Source: Anarhynchus alexandrinus (lineage: Eukaryota; Chordata; Aves; Charadriiformes; Charadriidae). From it: DNA of 64,000 nucleotides. The position numbers were made by a program, and so were the translations under genes. The number at the start of each line of letters is the position of its first letter. Within the stretch, counting starts at the first letter, position 1. A model generated the notes under the pieces. It made no database searches. It worked only from the letters and a program-made list of their open reading frames with translations, and was not told the DNA's origin. The stretch spans positions 1,492,740-1,556,739 of the forward strand of contig VUYV01000191.1 in NCBI GenBank assembly GCA_008711295.1, in the 5' to 3' direction. This document shows positions 1-12,369 of this stretch, piece after piece.

Positions 1-2901
1 CAGATTTAGAAAATTACTTTTCAGGAGACATATGCACTTTCAAAGTAACAATAAAGTAATCAGTGCATTTCATGTGACAAGGTGTATTAATTTACTTTCA
101 GCAGAAATAATTTGAGATCTATATCAAGGCAGCTTTATAATGGTATTTTTCTATACAAGTTTTGTTATTTATCCTGCTTTTACCTCTACCTCTTTTTACC
201 TCTACTTGCCATTAAAACAATATTACTTCATGGCTGAAAACTAAGTGGTACAGCTTTCCATTTTGCATCTATAAATGATTTCTTTGGCAATAGGGGCATA
301 AGCACAGATGCATTTAACTTTATATGTTATTTTCAAACTTTTCCAAATACTATAATTTATTCTTTTTCTTCTGGGCTCTTGTGGTCCACTAGCCTGATTT
401 ACTTTTTTTTTTTTAAAGCATTTATATTATTTATAGCCAGGAACAGACTGTAATGTATTTAGCAGAGAACTGTAGGCTCTCAGGGTGAACAAAAGAAAGA
501 TAAAATGTCTTTGGATTTCTCAACTCTTTTCTGTCAGAATAAAATGTGACTCAGTGTGGAGACAACCTACACGCAGCCTTTCTCCACCCGCCAACCAGCC
601 CAATGGAGCTTTCTTTTGACTCAGCTGGATGTTGCTGCTGCTTTCAGATACAGAATGATCCTCTTTGATTCTGTACTGTATTACTGGATAAAGAGCAGGG
701 AGGGAGAGGTGAAGCACGCAGTAACAGTATTGTTGTCACGTTTACGGTTTGACCATAATCTTGTGGATTCAATCACAGTTTTTCTTCATTATTAAGGGAA
801 AAAAACCCCACCACTTTGAGTACATCTAAATTATACAGAGTGATACTAAAGGTTCTAGAGTATGAAATCTAAAGAATCTGCATCTCATACATTTTTGAAG
901 TATTATTTCAGACTGATCAGAATCTCAATTGACCTTCAGTTCAGAAAAGAAGGAATAGGTCGGACCCTGCCCTTATGAATGAAGAGCAGTGGTTCAGGCT
1001 TTCTCTGTTGGTGATTTCCTTTGTAAATTACATAAACCTTGCCAGCCTCAGTTTCCTTTATGCTATATATGATTTATGTTCCTTGGGTGCTTTTAGGAAT
1101 ACTGTGCTATAAGCTGTAATATCTAAATATAAGTACCCAAATCATTCAGTTTCCATAAGAATATAATTTCATTTTATACCTGCTTGGTTTTTGTTCTTGT
1201 TGCCCGGCCAGCGGAAAGGTGAAGAGGAAGGCTACATGAGGCCTCTCCAGTGTTTGGGCATTCCTATATCCATGGACAAATACAGTTTCTTCATTTAGTG
1301 AAGTGAAAATACTTCTTTTGTCCAGTTCTCTAGGGACACATAGATTGTTTGCTCTTTAGATCCATACCTTCCTCAAAAGGGGTCCCTGGAATATTATAAG
1401 AAGAAGGTACCCTCTTTTTCCTGAGGTAGCAGTGGACTCTTCTTCATTTACCAGAGGAATCAAAGAGACACTCTCCCAAACGAGGCTGTTCTCACGTACC
1501 ACTGTTGTGTCTCTAATTTGTGAGCCTTTCGGGCAGAGAGTTTTTATGATGGGTGTGTAACACCTTCAGATCCCGACAGAAGTACTAATACTGCTGCATT
1601 ACAGGCAGCAGTTCTTTTAGCCCTGAGAACAGCCGTTCTCTGTGCAACTCTTTTTCAGTGAAATTGAAATTCACCCGTTGTGCCTTGTGCTAAAGACAAT
1701 AGAGAAAATACAACCCCCTAATTAGAAAGAAAAGGGTTGATGTTTTACCAGTGCAGTCCTGATGAATGTTTGAGTTTTAAAGGAAATAGCAAATAAAATA
1801 AAAATCTACCAGAGGAGAAATTGGCTATTTCGGTTATTGTCCACAGTTGTGCGGTTTTGAATCATTTCATTTCTTCCATTTACCCAATCCACCTGCAAAA
1901 GTGAACAGAAAAGAGAAATGTTTCTTTTTCGTGATCATCTCTGTGCAGAAGGACCAAGCTTTATACAGTTTCAGTGTTTGAAGAGAATGGAAAAGTAAGT
2001 TTTCACCTAAATGTTTCTGTAATGTTACAGAGAAGAAATAATCGTTCTGATATGAGTCTTTGCTGAAAGAAAAAAAAATTATAATTGAGAGTTTCATTTA
2101 AAACTGTTTCTGGAGTTTATCCATTGTTTTTTACCAATGGACTGTAAGTCACAGTTCAGTCTGGCTTTCCTTGGAAGTGAAAACAACAAATGTTATTAAC
2201 CATATTAAACTTGCATGGAGAGGTGTGATTTTCTTCACCATTACCAATATAAAAAAACATTCTTTCAAAAAACAAGCACTTCTCTGACTTTCCAACCTGG
2301 TCGTCTTGATGGACCCCCACAGAATTTTCATATCACAACAATGGGAATTGTAATTCATTACTTTACTGTACACTAAAAATGATAGATGTGGATATTTGGT
2401 TCATCCTAAGACGTAATATCTATTTCCCCTTCCTTACAGACTTCCACAAGCAAAGCTGCCAGTCTGTTTGTGTCTGTCCTAGAGGAACCTCATCTACCCC
2501 TTGCCCATGTTTCTCTCTGTAGTACAAATACCAACTTCTCTCAAATCTTCTATTATGATATTTCAGTTAAACTGAGCCATTTACCTCCATTCCTACTTAC
2601 AGTTTTCTGTCTCAGGTCTGAAAAATGCTGTGTGCCCAAAAGCCCGTAGTTAATTACATGAAATAGAAATGAGATTGAACGCTAAGCGGTCCCTTTGTCA
2701 CCTGACTTCAGGGAACTCTGTTTATTTCAAGATAAAACCATTAAGGAGAGAAAGTCTATGATGTCAATGAGGAGGAGTATTTCTACAGTTACTGCTGTTA
2801 GGATTTTAGATTTAGCATGCATAAAATCATACACTGACTGACTTCGTAAAAGCTCACAAGTACACTTTTAATAGAGCTGCTATGGAATTAGAACAAACAT
2901 T
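1..2901. other. AT-rich stretch with no recognised gene
   Basis: Reading frames here are short (79 codons at most, at 556-795) and resemble no family I know. I see no splice-flanked conserved exon, repeat family or RNA gene. It is ordinary non-coding DNA as far as can be judged by eye. Confidence 0.6.
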
Positions 2902-3272
2902 GTTCAGCCTGGAGAAGAGAAGATCTTATTGCGGCCTTCCAGTCCCTAAAGGGGGCCTACAGGAGAGCTGGGGAAGGACTTTTTACTGGGGCATGGAGTG
3001 ACAGGACGAGGGGGAATGGCTTCAAACTGGAAGAGGGCAGGTTTAGATTGAACATGAGGAAGAAGTTTTTCCCTTTGAGGGTGGTGAGGCACTGGAACAG
3101 GTTGCCCAGAGAGGTTGTTGAGTCCCCATCCCTGGAGGTGTTCAAGGCCAGGCTGGACGTGGCCTTGGGCAGCCTGGTCTGGTGGGAGGTGTCCCTGCCT
3201 ATGGCAGGGGGGTTGGAACTCGATGATCTTCAAGGTCCTTTCCAACCTAAACCATTCTATGATTCTGTGATT
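2902..3272 (+). mobile_element. CR1 LINE, 5'-truncated 3' end
   Basis: This is the 3' end of a chicken-repeat-1 (CR1) non-LTR retrotransposon in sense orientation. It opens inside ORF2 (sense text GTTCAGCCTGGAGAAGAGA). It runs through the conserved C-terminal coding region, where positions 3048-3278 translate with RLPREVV and [14 protein letters not shown] blocks, and ends in the CR1 tail ATTCTATGATTCTGTGATT. CR1 copies are normally 5'-truncated, so this 370-bp remnant is typical. Compared with the copies at 13.4 and 29.7 kb it lacks about 11 bases just after the GAAGAGA motif (near 2921), which breaks the upstream frame. It is a dead copy with no promoter or reverse transcriptase. Confidence 0.95.
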
Positions 3273-5689
3273 GTCTGAAGAACCAAAAATATGGGTTTTG
3301 CTTCGGTATTTTCAAGTGCTGTAGGAATTAATATATATGCACCAAACTAAACTCTGTTAAATGAAGGTTAGTAAGTATACATAATTTATTGCTGTAGTTC
3401 TACCCCACAGTACAAGGGTTTTTTAACTAGCAAGAGCATCAGAAATCGAGTGATTTTTGCCATTGCTGCAATTCAGATAGTCAATACAAAATAGAACCTA
3501 AACTGTTTAACAGTGAAGAAAATGGAATCACCCTGCTAAAAACTTGGCATCTCTTAATAACGATGTCTAAACAGGTATTAAATCCAAATGTAATCAGAAA
3601 GTTACCTTCAGGAGATATTAACATTCACCAGAGTAAAAATATTTGTTTTTCAGGCAGCTGTAGCCACAATTTGTATATCACACGTTTTTTCAGAGACATT
3701 CCATATCTTTTAGTACCAGTTGTAATGTTTCTGCATTTCTTTTTCTGATTTTCCCAAATACTTTCTACATAACTCTTCTCTAATCAAAGAACAGCTCAGA
3801 ATTTCTAACTTTTACATTGCTTAAATCTCTTTAAAAATGTGACTTTGAAAAAATTTCAAATAAAAGTAAGCTACCTCTTTTAATCCCTTATTATATGAAT
3901 TCATAATTTAGTGGGAATAAAGTAGAATTCTTTGACAGTAAAAGCAGGCTCTGCAGTGCTCTGTATCATGTTGTTTACCACTTTCCTTAAAAGTAATTCT
4001 GTCTTAGATGCATTTTTCCTGCAAAGAAGTTACTTGTGACCTTGAGGAAGTCACTTATCTTCACTGTGCTTTCACTATGTATTAACAAGGATAATTTTTA
4101 TTAAAACAACCCCCATTATTAATGAAAAAAATACAAGAGAAATAATACATATTCCCTTTTCTTACTAACATATGCATTGGTTGATATTCCATGTTGTAAT
4201 CACTGCTTTCAGAACTCGACCTGAAGCAAAAGAAAGGATGTAATGAATTCCTTGTCACACCATTGTTATCGGTCTTGGGTTTTGTGTCAACTTCATCACG
4301 CTTTTCACAACTGCACTCGTCGACTTGTGCTCCAAAGTGCCAGATGCACGTTGCAACTCAGCCCGGTCCCCTCTGTGCCCTCCATTTAAAATGAGCTTTG
4401 ATTTCTCTGAATGAGCTGCGATAGTACTTCTGAATGTAGTATAGACATTGCTTTTATATTGCTTTTAAAAATTATTTTTAAAAAGTGTCATTAAGAACGT
4501 ATTATGCTTTACACACACTTGCCTTCCAACAATCCGTTTGTGTACACGCCATAAACCAGTTACGGCATTTTTAAATGCTGTGTATAGTCTTTGTTTTCCT
4601 TCTTTGTTTTATTTTTATTTTTATTTTTTACAGGCTGCTCAATGGGAGCATTGTTTTAGCTCATTTTGGAAAGGTTAGCTAATTTCTCAGCAGTGTTTAT
4701 TTGTTTTGAAATATGGTATTATAAAAGTGTCACTTCCAGAAATACACAGATATGCATAATGTTGTGAAAAAAATCTGTTCAGTCTTTACAATTTAACTTG
4801 TGACTATGATTTCCTAAGTGTTATCATGACAAACTGTTGATGTGGTTATGTGTAGGAAAGAAAGGCAATCTTGAACAAAATCAGACATTTGGAAGGATGT
4901 TTTTAAAAATGTGATTAGTTAAGACAAAACGTGGGAATAGCTCTCTTGAAGGAACAAACTGTGGTGACAAATTACCTGAATTTGTACAATCCTTTTGTTT
5001 GCTTATAGTGGACTCTGGGTAGCAGTATCCTAGTCGCGTCATGGAGTTTTTGTGGAAGGTGTATCCATGAGGGAACACTTCGAAGCCATGTCCCTCTTCA
5101 CACTGTCCACATAGTGAACAGAACTGCGGTTTCATCTTTATTCCTCTCATTGCTTGGCCAGATCAGAGCTTTTCTTCTTGATGTTCTTGAAGTCTGCTGT
5201 AGTCCACTGTTTCTTTGTAGCACATTCATGATTCTGCTTTAGCTACCTGCTTTTCCTTCTGAGTCTTGCGTGTTTCTTTTCCTATCTTTGCTTTTAAACC
5301 AAACTGAATTCCTAGCTTCATACACATGCCTTTGATGCTGTTTGACTCTTTGAAGCCCCCCCCTCCCCAAACCTGCTCCAGTTTCTTTGAAGGAATCAGG
5401 GAAACTAATGGTGTCTCTTGACCCATTCTCTTAACTCTGTCATGCCACCTTTAGAACAGGACATGAAGAGATGTTGGCATCTGAGCCACTTCAAAAGCCA
5501 CAAAAACCTCCTCAGTTAAGTTACTGGCACGTGGAAAGAAGAAACATAGCATCAGGTATTAAACTCGGCTTCCTTTAGCAGCAATACACCCTTGTAGTTC
5601 TCCTGAAACCAGGAAATTTCATAAGAAAACCCCACAGGGTACAAGTTATATTCCCCCTGCATGCCTGCACACATATTTATCATTTTTAT
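3273..5689. other. no recognised gene
   Basis: AT-rich DNA without a repeat family I can name. On the minus strand between about 4881 and 5426 there are lysine-rich reading frames broken by shifts and stops, which might be an old processed pseudogene of unknown origin. The rest shows only short A/T runs. Confidence 0.5.
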
Positions 5690-5749
5690 GTCAGTATGCA
5701 TGGTCTAAACATGCAGCAGCGCTGGTTCCCTGAGTGCCCTGGCACCCTC

Positions 5750-6240
5750 TTTCACACTCCTCAGTTGCTTATGAGGATGCTGCTTCTTCATCAGCCGCTA
5801 AATCGTTTGGCCACATCTGATGTAGAGATGGAGTTGAGGGACTCATTCCCATCCTCTGACTGTACATCTTGGAGAAGACGTGAGAACCCTGTGGAGCTAA
5901 GGTCTCAAATACAGGAAAACTGCAAGCCCTTACAGGAACAGAAAAGGAGAGCTGATTCTTCCTTAAGCTTTGCTTGGAATCATCTCACATGTTAATGGAT
6001 ATTGTCTACCACTTCCTTTTCCTTTAGAGATAATACCATTACTCTGACGATAGAAAATAATGATACTCTCCTGGATCCTGCATGGGTCATTTTGTAAAGC
6101 CCAGCTTCTTGTGGGGCTATGTCTGAAATTATAGACAGACTAAGCCAGGAGCAAATACATGCATTTTCTTTCTTCATTGTCTGCAGTAAGCTCCTGCTAC
6201 AGGAAGAAGTAAGTTGACCTATTTCTTTCAGGGAATTCAA
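5750..6240 (+). pseudogene. gag-like remnant of the DIRS-type element
   Basis: The best-preserved piece translates from 6062 as a block containing LLDPA (6068-6082), then VI, a stop at 6095-6097, then SPAS (6098-6109). The same spacing occurs in gag-like proteins of reptile DIRS-type elements, where LLDPAK.IWQ.PAS is a familiar core. Upstream, around 5759-5805, an acidic and serine/alanine-rich stretch (EDAASSSAAKSF in one frame) could be the low-complexity N-terminal part. At least one shift (near 6010) and several stops break the frame. On its own this would be weak; it gains weight from the recombinase relic downstream on the same strand. Confidence 0.45.
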
Positions 6241-6461
6241 ACAAATTGATGTTTTTCTATTGTACTTTTGTAAATTTGTTTCAATTCCATATTGGAAATG
6301 GGTTTGCTCATTCCAGAAATAGAAGTTGCTATTCCAAATAAGTTCTTTTCAGATCACATCTTACCGTTTTTTAGGAGACCCCTTGATTTTGTCCTACTTT
6401 AAAGTAAACTTGTCTGTAGGACGCTTCTTCAGGGTATAGTTAATGCCTTTGACACTCCAGT

Positions 6462-6665
6462 TTGGTCAATAGTGGCAGCAGTTGCCCTGAGAAGACATTT
6501 CCTCAGAACATGCTATTCTGTATAAAAAGTTTCCTCTTTCATGTTAAACATACATTTAACACCCAACAGGTCTGTGTTTGGCAACAGTCTCTACCTGAAG
6601 ATCTTCTGTTACAAGGAGAATCGTTTCCCCTTAGATTATATCTATATGGGCTATGGCTCTTCTGA
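6462..6665 (+). pseudogene. tail of RT/RNase H-like region
   Basis: A 67-codon open frame ends in a block beginning LPEDLLLQG (6591-6617) and continuing to a Leu-Tyr-Gly-Leu-Trp-Leu ending at the TGA (6663-6665). In DIRS-type elements the polymerase/RNase H protein ends with a similar LP...DLL.Q...HP....L.L.AW.L pattern immediately before the recombinase. The position here, just upstream of the recombinase relic, fits. Only about 480 bases separate it from the gag-like core, far less than a full RT plus RNase H domain would need. The reverse-transcriptase body therefore appears to be missing. Confidence 0.45.
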
Positions 6666-6719
6666 TACAAATTCTGCCCAGACAAAGCAAACAGAATCCA
6701 TATGTTCAGTAACTGAGGG

Positions 6720-7931
6720 TTAGTGGCAAGTGTACCCTGGCACCTTGTATCAGCGCTGCAAACTCTGGCTTCAATTAAAAAATGTAGGAAAGGAGAACTC
6801 TACGTTCTCCCCTCTTATAGCAACTGCCATTATATTCTCTTTTTCAAGTGTTCTTCAGGTTTTTCGTTTGCCAGTCAAAATCGCACCACCTGTGGAAGCC
6901 AAATATAGCTGACAAACAGGCTTTGTGTACTGTAACCCACAGCTATACGGTCCAAATTCTGGAGATAACATCTTCTAGCTCTTAGAGACTCTTCCCACAA
7001 TATTCAGCACACTTCAGCACAGATGCAATCTTAACTGTATTTAGAGACTATAGAACCAAGCCCCTTAAGAGATAAGAGGAGTTTTATGACAGCAACCCTA
7101 TGTATATTTACAAAAAGTGATTAATGGTGAATACTGATTTAAAATATAAGAAATCTAAATGCTTCAACTGAAGTTCAGTGACCGCCCCGCTTCCACAAGG
7201 GAGGCTGTTTTGCAACTCTCGCTCTGCAGGATCTTCCATTGCTCAGTTTTCACATCAGAAACCCCCGCAAATCATGCTAGGCTGCTAATAGTTGGCCTAT
7301 TGTCAGAAACGAACAATTCATGTCCTTTATCTTCTTATGTGACAGCCCTTTGAATCTTTTGAATGCTGTCTTCTGCGTTTATCTGTGAAAACAGTCTTTA
7401 TGATCTCTCCTCTGCAACAAGGGTAGCTGAGATTCAAGCTCTTAACAGTTATTTCCTTTGCACTGTTTTCCATAAGGACAAGTGGTAGGATCCGTCTGAA
7501 GCTTTTACCTAAAGAGAATTCTGCCTTTCATGTACTGAAGGAAGTTAACTTGCCTGTATTCTTCCTTAAACTTCACACTTCTCTGGAAACAAATCTCCAA
7601 AAATTAGATGTTATAATGAGGACACGACCTTACAAGAGCAGTCTTCTTTCATCAGAAGCTGAAAGACCTAAGGAACTGCCAGTCCTCTCTCAAAGACGTC
7701 TGGTGTGTTAAAGTACACCATCAAAATCACTCTCTCTTTCTTATGAAAGGTCCACTTGGCTGCAGTTCAAGCAGAAGCAGTGGCTTTCCCGTTAACTTTC
7801 TCATATTTGACATTTGCCATACAGCCACCTGGAGGTCCTTTCACACTTTTGCCAAATGTTATGCACTTCCTGAAGTGTCTAGAAAAATTACAGTCTTTGA
7901 AAAGTCCAGCTCCGAGTCTTCACTTAACTAG
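6720..7931 (+). pseudogene. tyrosine recombinase (DIRS-type) relic
   Basis: This is the strongest part of the element. Blocks in order, with frame changes between some of them: a PFE....C.L.LS.KT.F block (7346-7399); SATRVAEIQAL (7411-7443), matching the SARRVSE.QAL motif that carries the first catalytic arginine; FHKDK (7468-7482); LPVFF (7550-7564); LDV (7604-7612); and DICHTATWRSFHTF followed by CYAL (7809-7868). The tyrosine codon at 7860-7862 sits where the catalytic tyrosine is expected. The histidine of the H-x-x-R motif seems to remain at 7753-7755, but its arginine is lost. At least three frameshifts separate the blocks, so the gene is dead. The N-terminal part (6720-7150) is only weakly recognisable. 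A host-domesticated recombinase is unlikely because no continuous frame survives. Confidence 0.72.
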
Positions 7932-8025
7932 AGGATGTGAAGAACTCCTCCAGTTCCTTGCAAGGGATACCGCTTGGAATCGTTACCATGTAAGTTTACA
8001 AAGGGACAGTCACACCACAGAAAAA

Positions 8026-8060
8026 CACGGATTACTTGGAACTGTTACTCTTTGAGATGC
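8026..8060 (+). repeat. possible terminal repeat of the DIRS-type element
   Basis: About 95 bases after the recombinase frame ends lies a segment with GGATTACTTGGAACTGTT followed by a CTTTGAGATG motif. Elements of this kind in turtle and crocodilian DNA, as I remember them, end in a conserved segment of the form ggttact..ctgtaactg..gttctt(c/t)gagatg. The resemblance supports placing the right edge of the element here. I did not find a clear inverted partner on the left side. Confidence 0.35.
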
Positions 8061-11000
8061 TTATGTGCGTATTTGAAGTTCTCTCTCATGACTGTCCATC
8101 TCAAAATCTTCTATAACTTCTTGGCTACATCGTCTTAGAGAAACTGAGGATTAGGAATATGGTCTGCCTCTTTCGTGACTTTGCGGACAGCGCACAGAAC
8201 AGGGCATGGGAAGTGTCTTAATGGAAATTGCTAAGGTAAAAACTGTTGGCCTACCAATGGTAGTGTATTGGTAACCTCCGTGCAAACTGATGCAAGATAG
8301 TACCTCTTCAGACAAGATTGCAGCATGATCTGTCTTCATATCCTATTAATTATTCCTTTGTGCCAGTGCTACACAGCTGTTGATAATGTATTCTTAATCC
8401 ACTTCTAATAAAGATATTGAGGAAGTCATATTACCTCTTTGTAGACAGAATGGGTATAGTTATTTCCCTTATATTAGGAGAATTTGCTTAGCTCTCCATC
8501 TTTCCATGGTATAGGTCAATTTTCAGTCCCCAAAATATTAAAAAAAAACTTTTTAAAAGGTCCAGTATCTTCTCCCATTAGGTAGATGGTAAACGTGGCC
8601 TCTCATTTTCAGTGAGTATTTACATCCCAGACCAAAGTTCTTTCCCCATCAACAGTCCTCAAAGCAGCTAAATATATTTTGCTTATTGTATTTTAATGGT
8701 TATACTGATCTATAGATCAGATGAATTCTAATTCAATTCTAATTCACAGTATTTCACTGAATTAGCTCTATGGCTCATAACCCAAGAGTCTGCTTCTGAC
8801 ATATTTTTCCAGCATCGGATACTTCAAAGTGTTCTGTAATACACATCCAGAGTAATGTGTAAGTGCCAAAGTTGCCAGGAATCAGTTAACCTCAAATACA
8901 AATTTCTGACAAATTCTAATTCATAGTAGTTGATACGTGTTGAAACATTTAAAGCGGGTTTTTGGTTTGGGGTTTGGGTTTTTTTTGACGTTTTCTTTGG
9001 AAGGCAGGGAAGGGTTGTTTTGCTTTTCTAAAGAAACCGATACTTGAATTTACAGTCAGTGAACGGGGGGAGGAGTCACAATAGGAGAGCATTATCACTG
9101 CCCGATCCACAACAGACCCCACTGCACTTCATTGATTAGCGTAGTAGATGTAAGTGATTAGTTGATTAGTGGTGTAGGAGTCAGGTCTAATTCCTCTGTT
9201 AACATCAAGCCGGTGAGAATGTCACTAGAGGAATTAAATTCTCAGTTATTTCTGTCCAGGACCTCTCTATTTTGTGTTGCCTGGGTAGGATGGGATGAAC
9301 AGATTGGTATAATCTGCGAATGTAATATATTGTAGAAGTTATTCGTAGCTTTCATCTTCTTTTGTAGCTCTTCGAAAATGCTCCATGGCTGTGAGTATCA
9401 CAGGTTAATAATAATACATGTGAGAAAGGTTGATGGTTATAAGCATTACAATTAAACAATTCCAGTATTACGTGGGTAATCAAAGTGTCTCTGTGTTCTC
9501 GGACTGAAGGAATAAATAGGTTTGCTTGGTTTTTAGTCTTTATTTTGTATTCTTTGATAACTTTCTGTCATTTCTCTCAACACTAAAGCTAGCTCTGCTT
9601 TAATTTCAGTGGTTTTGGTCTCTCCAGGTTTGTCACCAGTGTCTAAAATATTTCTTTTTCTGAGCTCGGACGTTCATTATGGAACAGAATTACAAATGGC
9701 AATGCACAGTTATTTTTAAGCATTTCTTTTTATTTCCTTGTTTTATGTGTTGGTTTGACAGTCACTGCTTGATTGAAGACAGTTTTATTAGAACATTTTT
9801 GTTGTGAGAAGTTACAGTTGGTTTTAAATTGAGCAATGAGTGATTAATTCTCGTTCTTTATTCCACTTACATTAATCTGGAAGTGGAGGGTTGGGATGTG
9901 GTTTCAAAGCCGAATTTCATTTGCCGTAATATTATTTATTCACATAGATTTGTTACAGAATTTTTGAATTCCTTATTATCTTCTCTGGCGGCAAGTTGTA
10001 TAAAAATCGAAAACATCTCCCAGTTTGCCAATATACTTCATAGGACTTGAAGACCTTATCTCACAGATCTCAAAGCATCTATTTCAACCAGATTTCCCTA
10101 TACTGAATCACAAAACGGTGCCTAATATTTTTCCAAATCAGGAAATCGTGCCAGGTGATTCTAGTGGTTATATCATTCTGCATTCAGCAAAGGAAAATTT
10201 CTTCTCATCCCCAAGTCTGACAATCTAAAGCAGTGAGAAACATATCATAAAAAAGCATATATTTGCCATAATACTTCAAAGCATCGGTCTATCTTAACCA
10301 TTGTTAGTCTTGTAGCTGTAAATGCCAATGTATCATTGCTCTTTGTCCGTCTCCTTAACAAAGATGGCTTCTTGCTGGGCTTAATTTAATTCCGTCTCTG
10401 GAATTATGATTTGTGCTACATTTAAAAGGTTCCCCTTAACCTGGGTGGTGTCTTTAGTGTTTCCCCGTCATATGGCTGATTAAGATTTTTAAGTCTTAGA
10501 GCTTTTTCAGTTCCCAAAATGTTGTATGTTAAAATACAAATTCATTAGATTTCATTGAGTTGTATCTCTTATGAATACTTAGTGAAGTACATAGCATTAA
10601 TTGGTGCCATGTTTTATTTACACAAAGTAGATAAGTAGGACATTGAAATCTAGAAAATGGCTAATTTTTAAGACAGTGGTTACCACTCCATTGTTCATAA
10701 AAGTGAGTCAAATGGTGAATTCACTGAAACTAGAGGAGAAAATTTTAATAATATAAATTATTATCCATTATTTGCAAGAATTATAAGGGTAGTTAAATCA
10801 TTACTTCAAAATATTTTTCACAGATGTCTTTCAAAGCTGAATTGACCCATGGTTGCATATTACAGAACATAGAACAGTTTTTTTTAGAGGTGCTTGTTAG
10901 TATGGGATCAAATTTTAGTTTATAAGTTAAAGCTTTAAACGAGCCTCCAAGCTTATTTGTGTAGGCTTCATAGATTTGGATTCCCACTTACTAAATGGAA

Positions 11001-12369
11001 ATCTTGAACCTTGTATTTAATTGTAATGATTGTCTCCTTTTTTTACTTTTTTTTTTTTTTTTTGGCTTAAGGGCATGCATATTTTTCTGTAATTCCTTCA
11101 CAGTATGTGTTAGGAGCTACGTGATAAATCTGAAAAGCTGTATTGTATTATTTTTATTATGCTATCCTTCTGACACACACAAAAACTGAATTACAAACTT
11201 CTCTCTGAGTTGCCAGAAGTGATGACCTTGCTTTGATATGTACATTGCTAAATGTCCCTAAAAAGTCTTATTTCTGACTCAAGTCCAGTTAAGAATAACA
11301 GCTCCGCTAGCGTTAGAAGTTACCCATGGAGTATCACAAATATGAGGAAGTGCTAAAAAATTGTTTTCCTCACCACATTACTGTTTTCATTCAAAGATGG
11401 TGAAACATTCCTTCTCATGGTTTACATGCAGAGAGCAGAAATTCCTTTAATATTTAAACTTTTGACATTACTGTGCTTTCACTGGGAAAATATGTAAAGC
11501 CTTCTGCATATATCTGTTCATTTTCTTGGTGATCATAGATAGCTTCTGTATGACTTGACAGCTTGGATGTTCCCTCCTGAATTAAGTTCAGGCCATTTGT
11601 TGGGTAGCAAGGGGAAACTCGTATGACAGATGCCTACAGTGCCAAGCCTAGAGAAGTTCTAACAGCACAATAGTTACTCTTCAGGAATTATTCTTTTGTT
11701 AACAAAAGCCCAGTTCCCCCCAGATAATTAAAAGAGTATTAGTCTAGTTGTAAAGTTATTTTTTAGGTAAGGTGTAGTACAAAAGCTGTCCAAACAGACT
11801 TGCATTTTAAAATATTTCTGTATAAGTATTTTAAATTTCCTATAGATTTATGTATTTGAAAATATAATACTGTACTTTTATGACATTCATTCAAAAAGGC
11901 AATATTCAAAAGCATAAACCCGTACTAGGTGACTACTTACTGGTACAAAACTTCTGTTACAATATATCTGTACATACTTCTGTTATTGCCCATAGCTTCA
12001 GAAATACATTTTCCAACACAATATAAAGCCGTCATCTCAAACAATCTATAAGTATAATATTTTTCTGAGCTGTCTCCAAAAATGAATATATATGTTAAAC
12101 ATCAGCATGAGGTTTTTAATAGAAAGTAAATGTATTCTCAGCTGTAAGTGGCCTTTAAGGGTTTGACGGTGTTGTCCACATCAAATACCATTTCCCACTT
12201 TAAATGAAAACATAAACATTTAAAAGTAAATTTGCAGGAAAAATGCAAATGCTTGCACCAAACCCTTACACGCTTATTTTTGCGGGAATAAAAATTAATT
12301 TACACAATGCTCTTCGTTCCTACTGTCCTACAACTGAATGGCAAAACTAATAAATGCCCTTTCCCTGGA
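8061..12369. other. no recognised gene
   Basis: AT-rich non-coding DNA. Notable only for a short G/T-rich run at 8957-8988 and a T tract near 11045-11063. The reading frame at 10025-10228 (67 codons) resembles nothing I know. Confidence 0.55.

Larger units (their letters stand above)
5690..8060 (+). mobile_element. decayed DIRS-type (tyrosine-recombinase) retrotransposon relic
   Basis: Several degenerate protein matches occur on one strand in the order gag, RNase H tail, tyrosine recombinase, as in DIRS-type retrotransposons. These elements use a tyrosine recombinase instead of an integrase. Seen: a gag-like LLDPA...PAS block (6068-6109), a DLLLQG block (6600-6617) resembling the end of the RT/RNase H region, and a recombinase-like chain of motifs from about 7310 to 7862. 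A tail-like segment follows at 8026-8060. Known: vertebrate DIRS-type elements carry closely similar motifs, including PFE..., SARRVSE, FH.DK, LPVFF, LDV and DIC.AATW.S.HTF..HYAL. Inferred: this is an ancient inactivated copy with many frameshifts, and most of the reverse transcriptase has been deleted or is unrecognisable. Outer limits are uncertain by several hundred bases. Confidence 0.68.

Noticed and set aside
8957..8988. G/T-rich run, possible G-quadruplex
   Set aside because: Only four uneven G runs, one of them just GG. Too weak to call.
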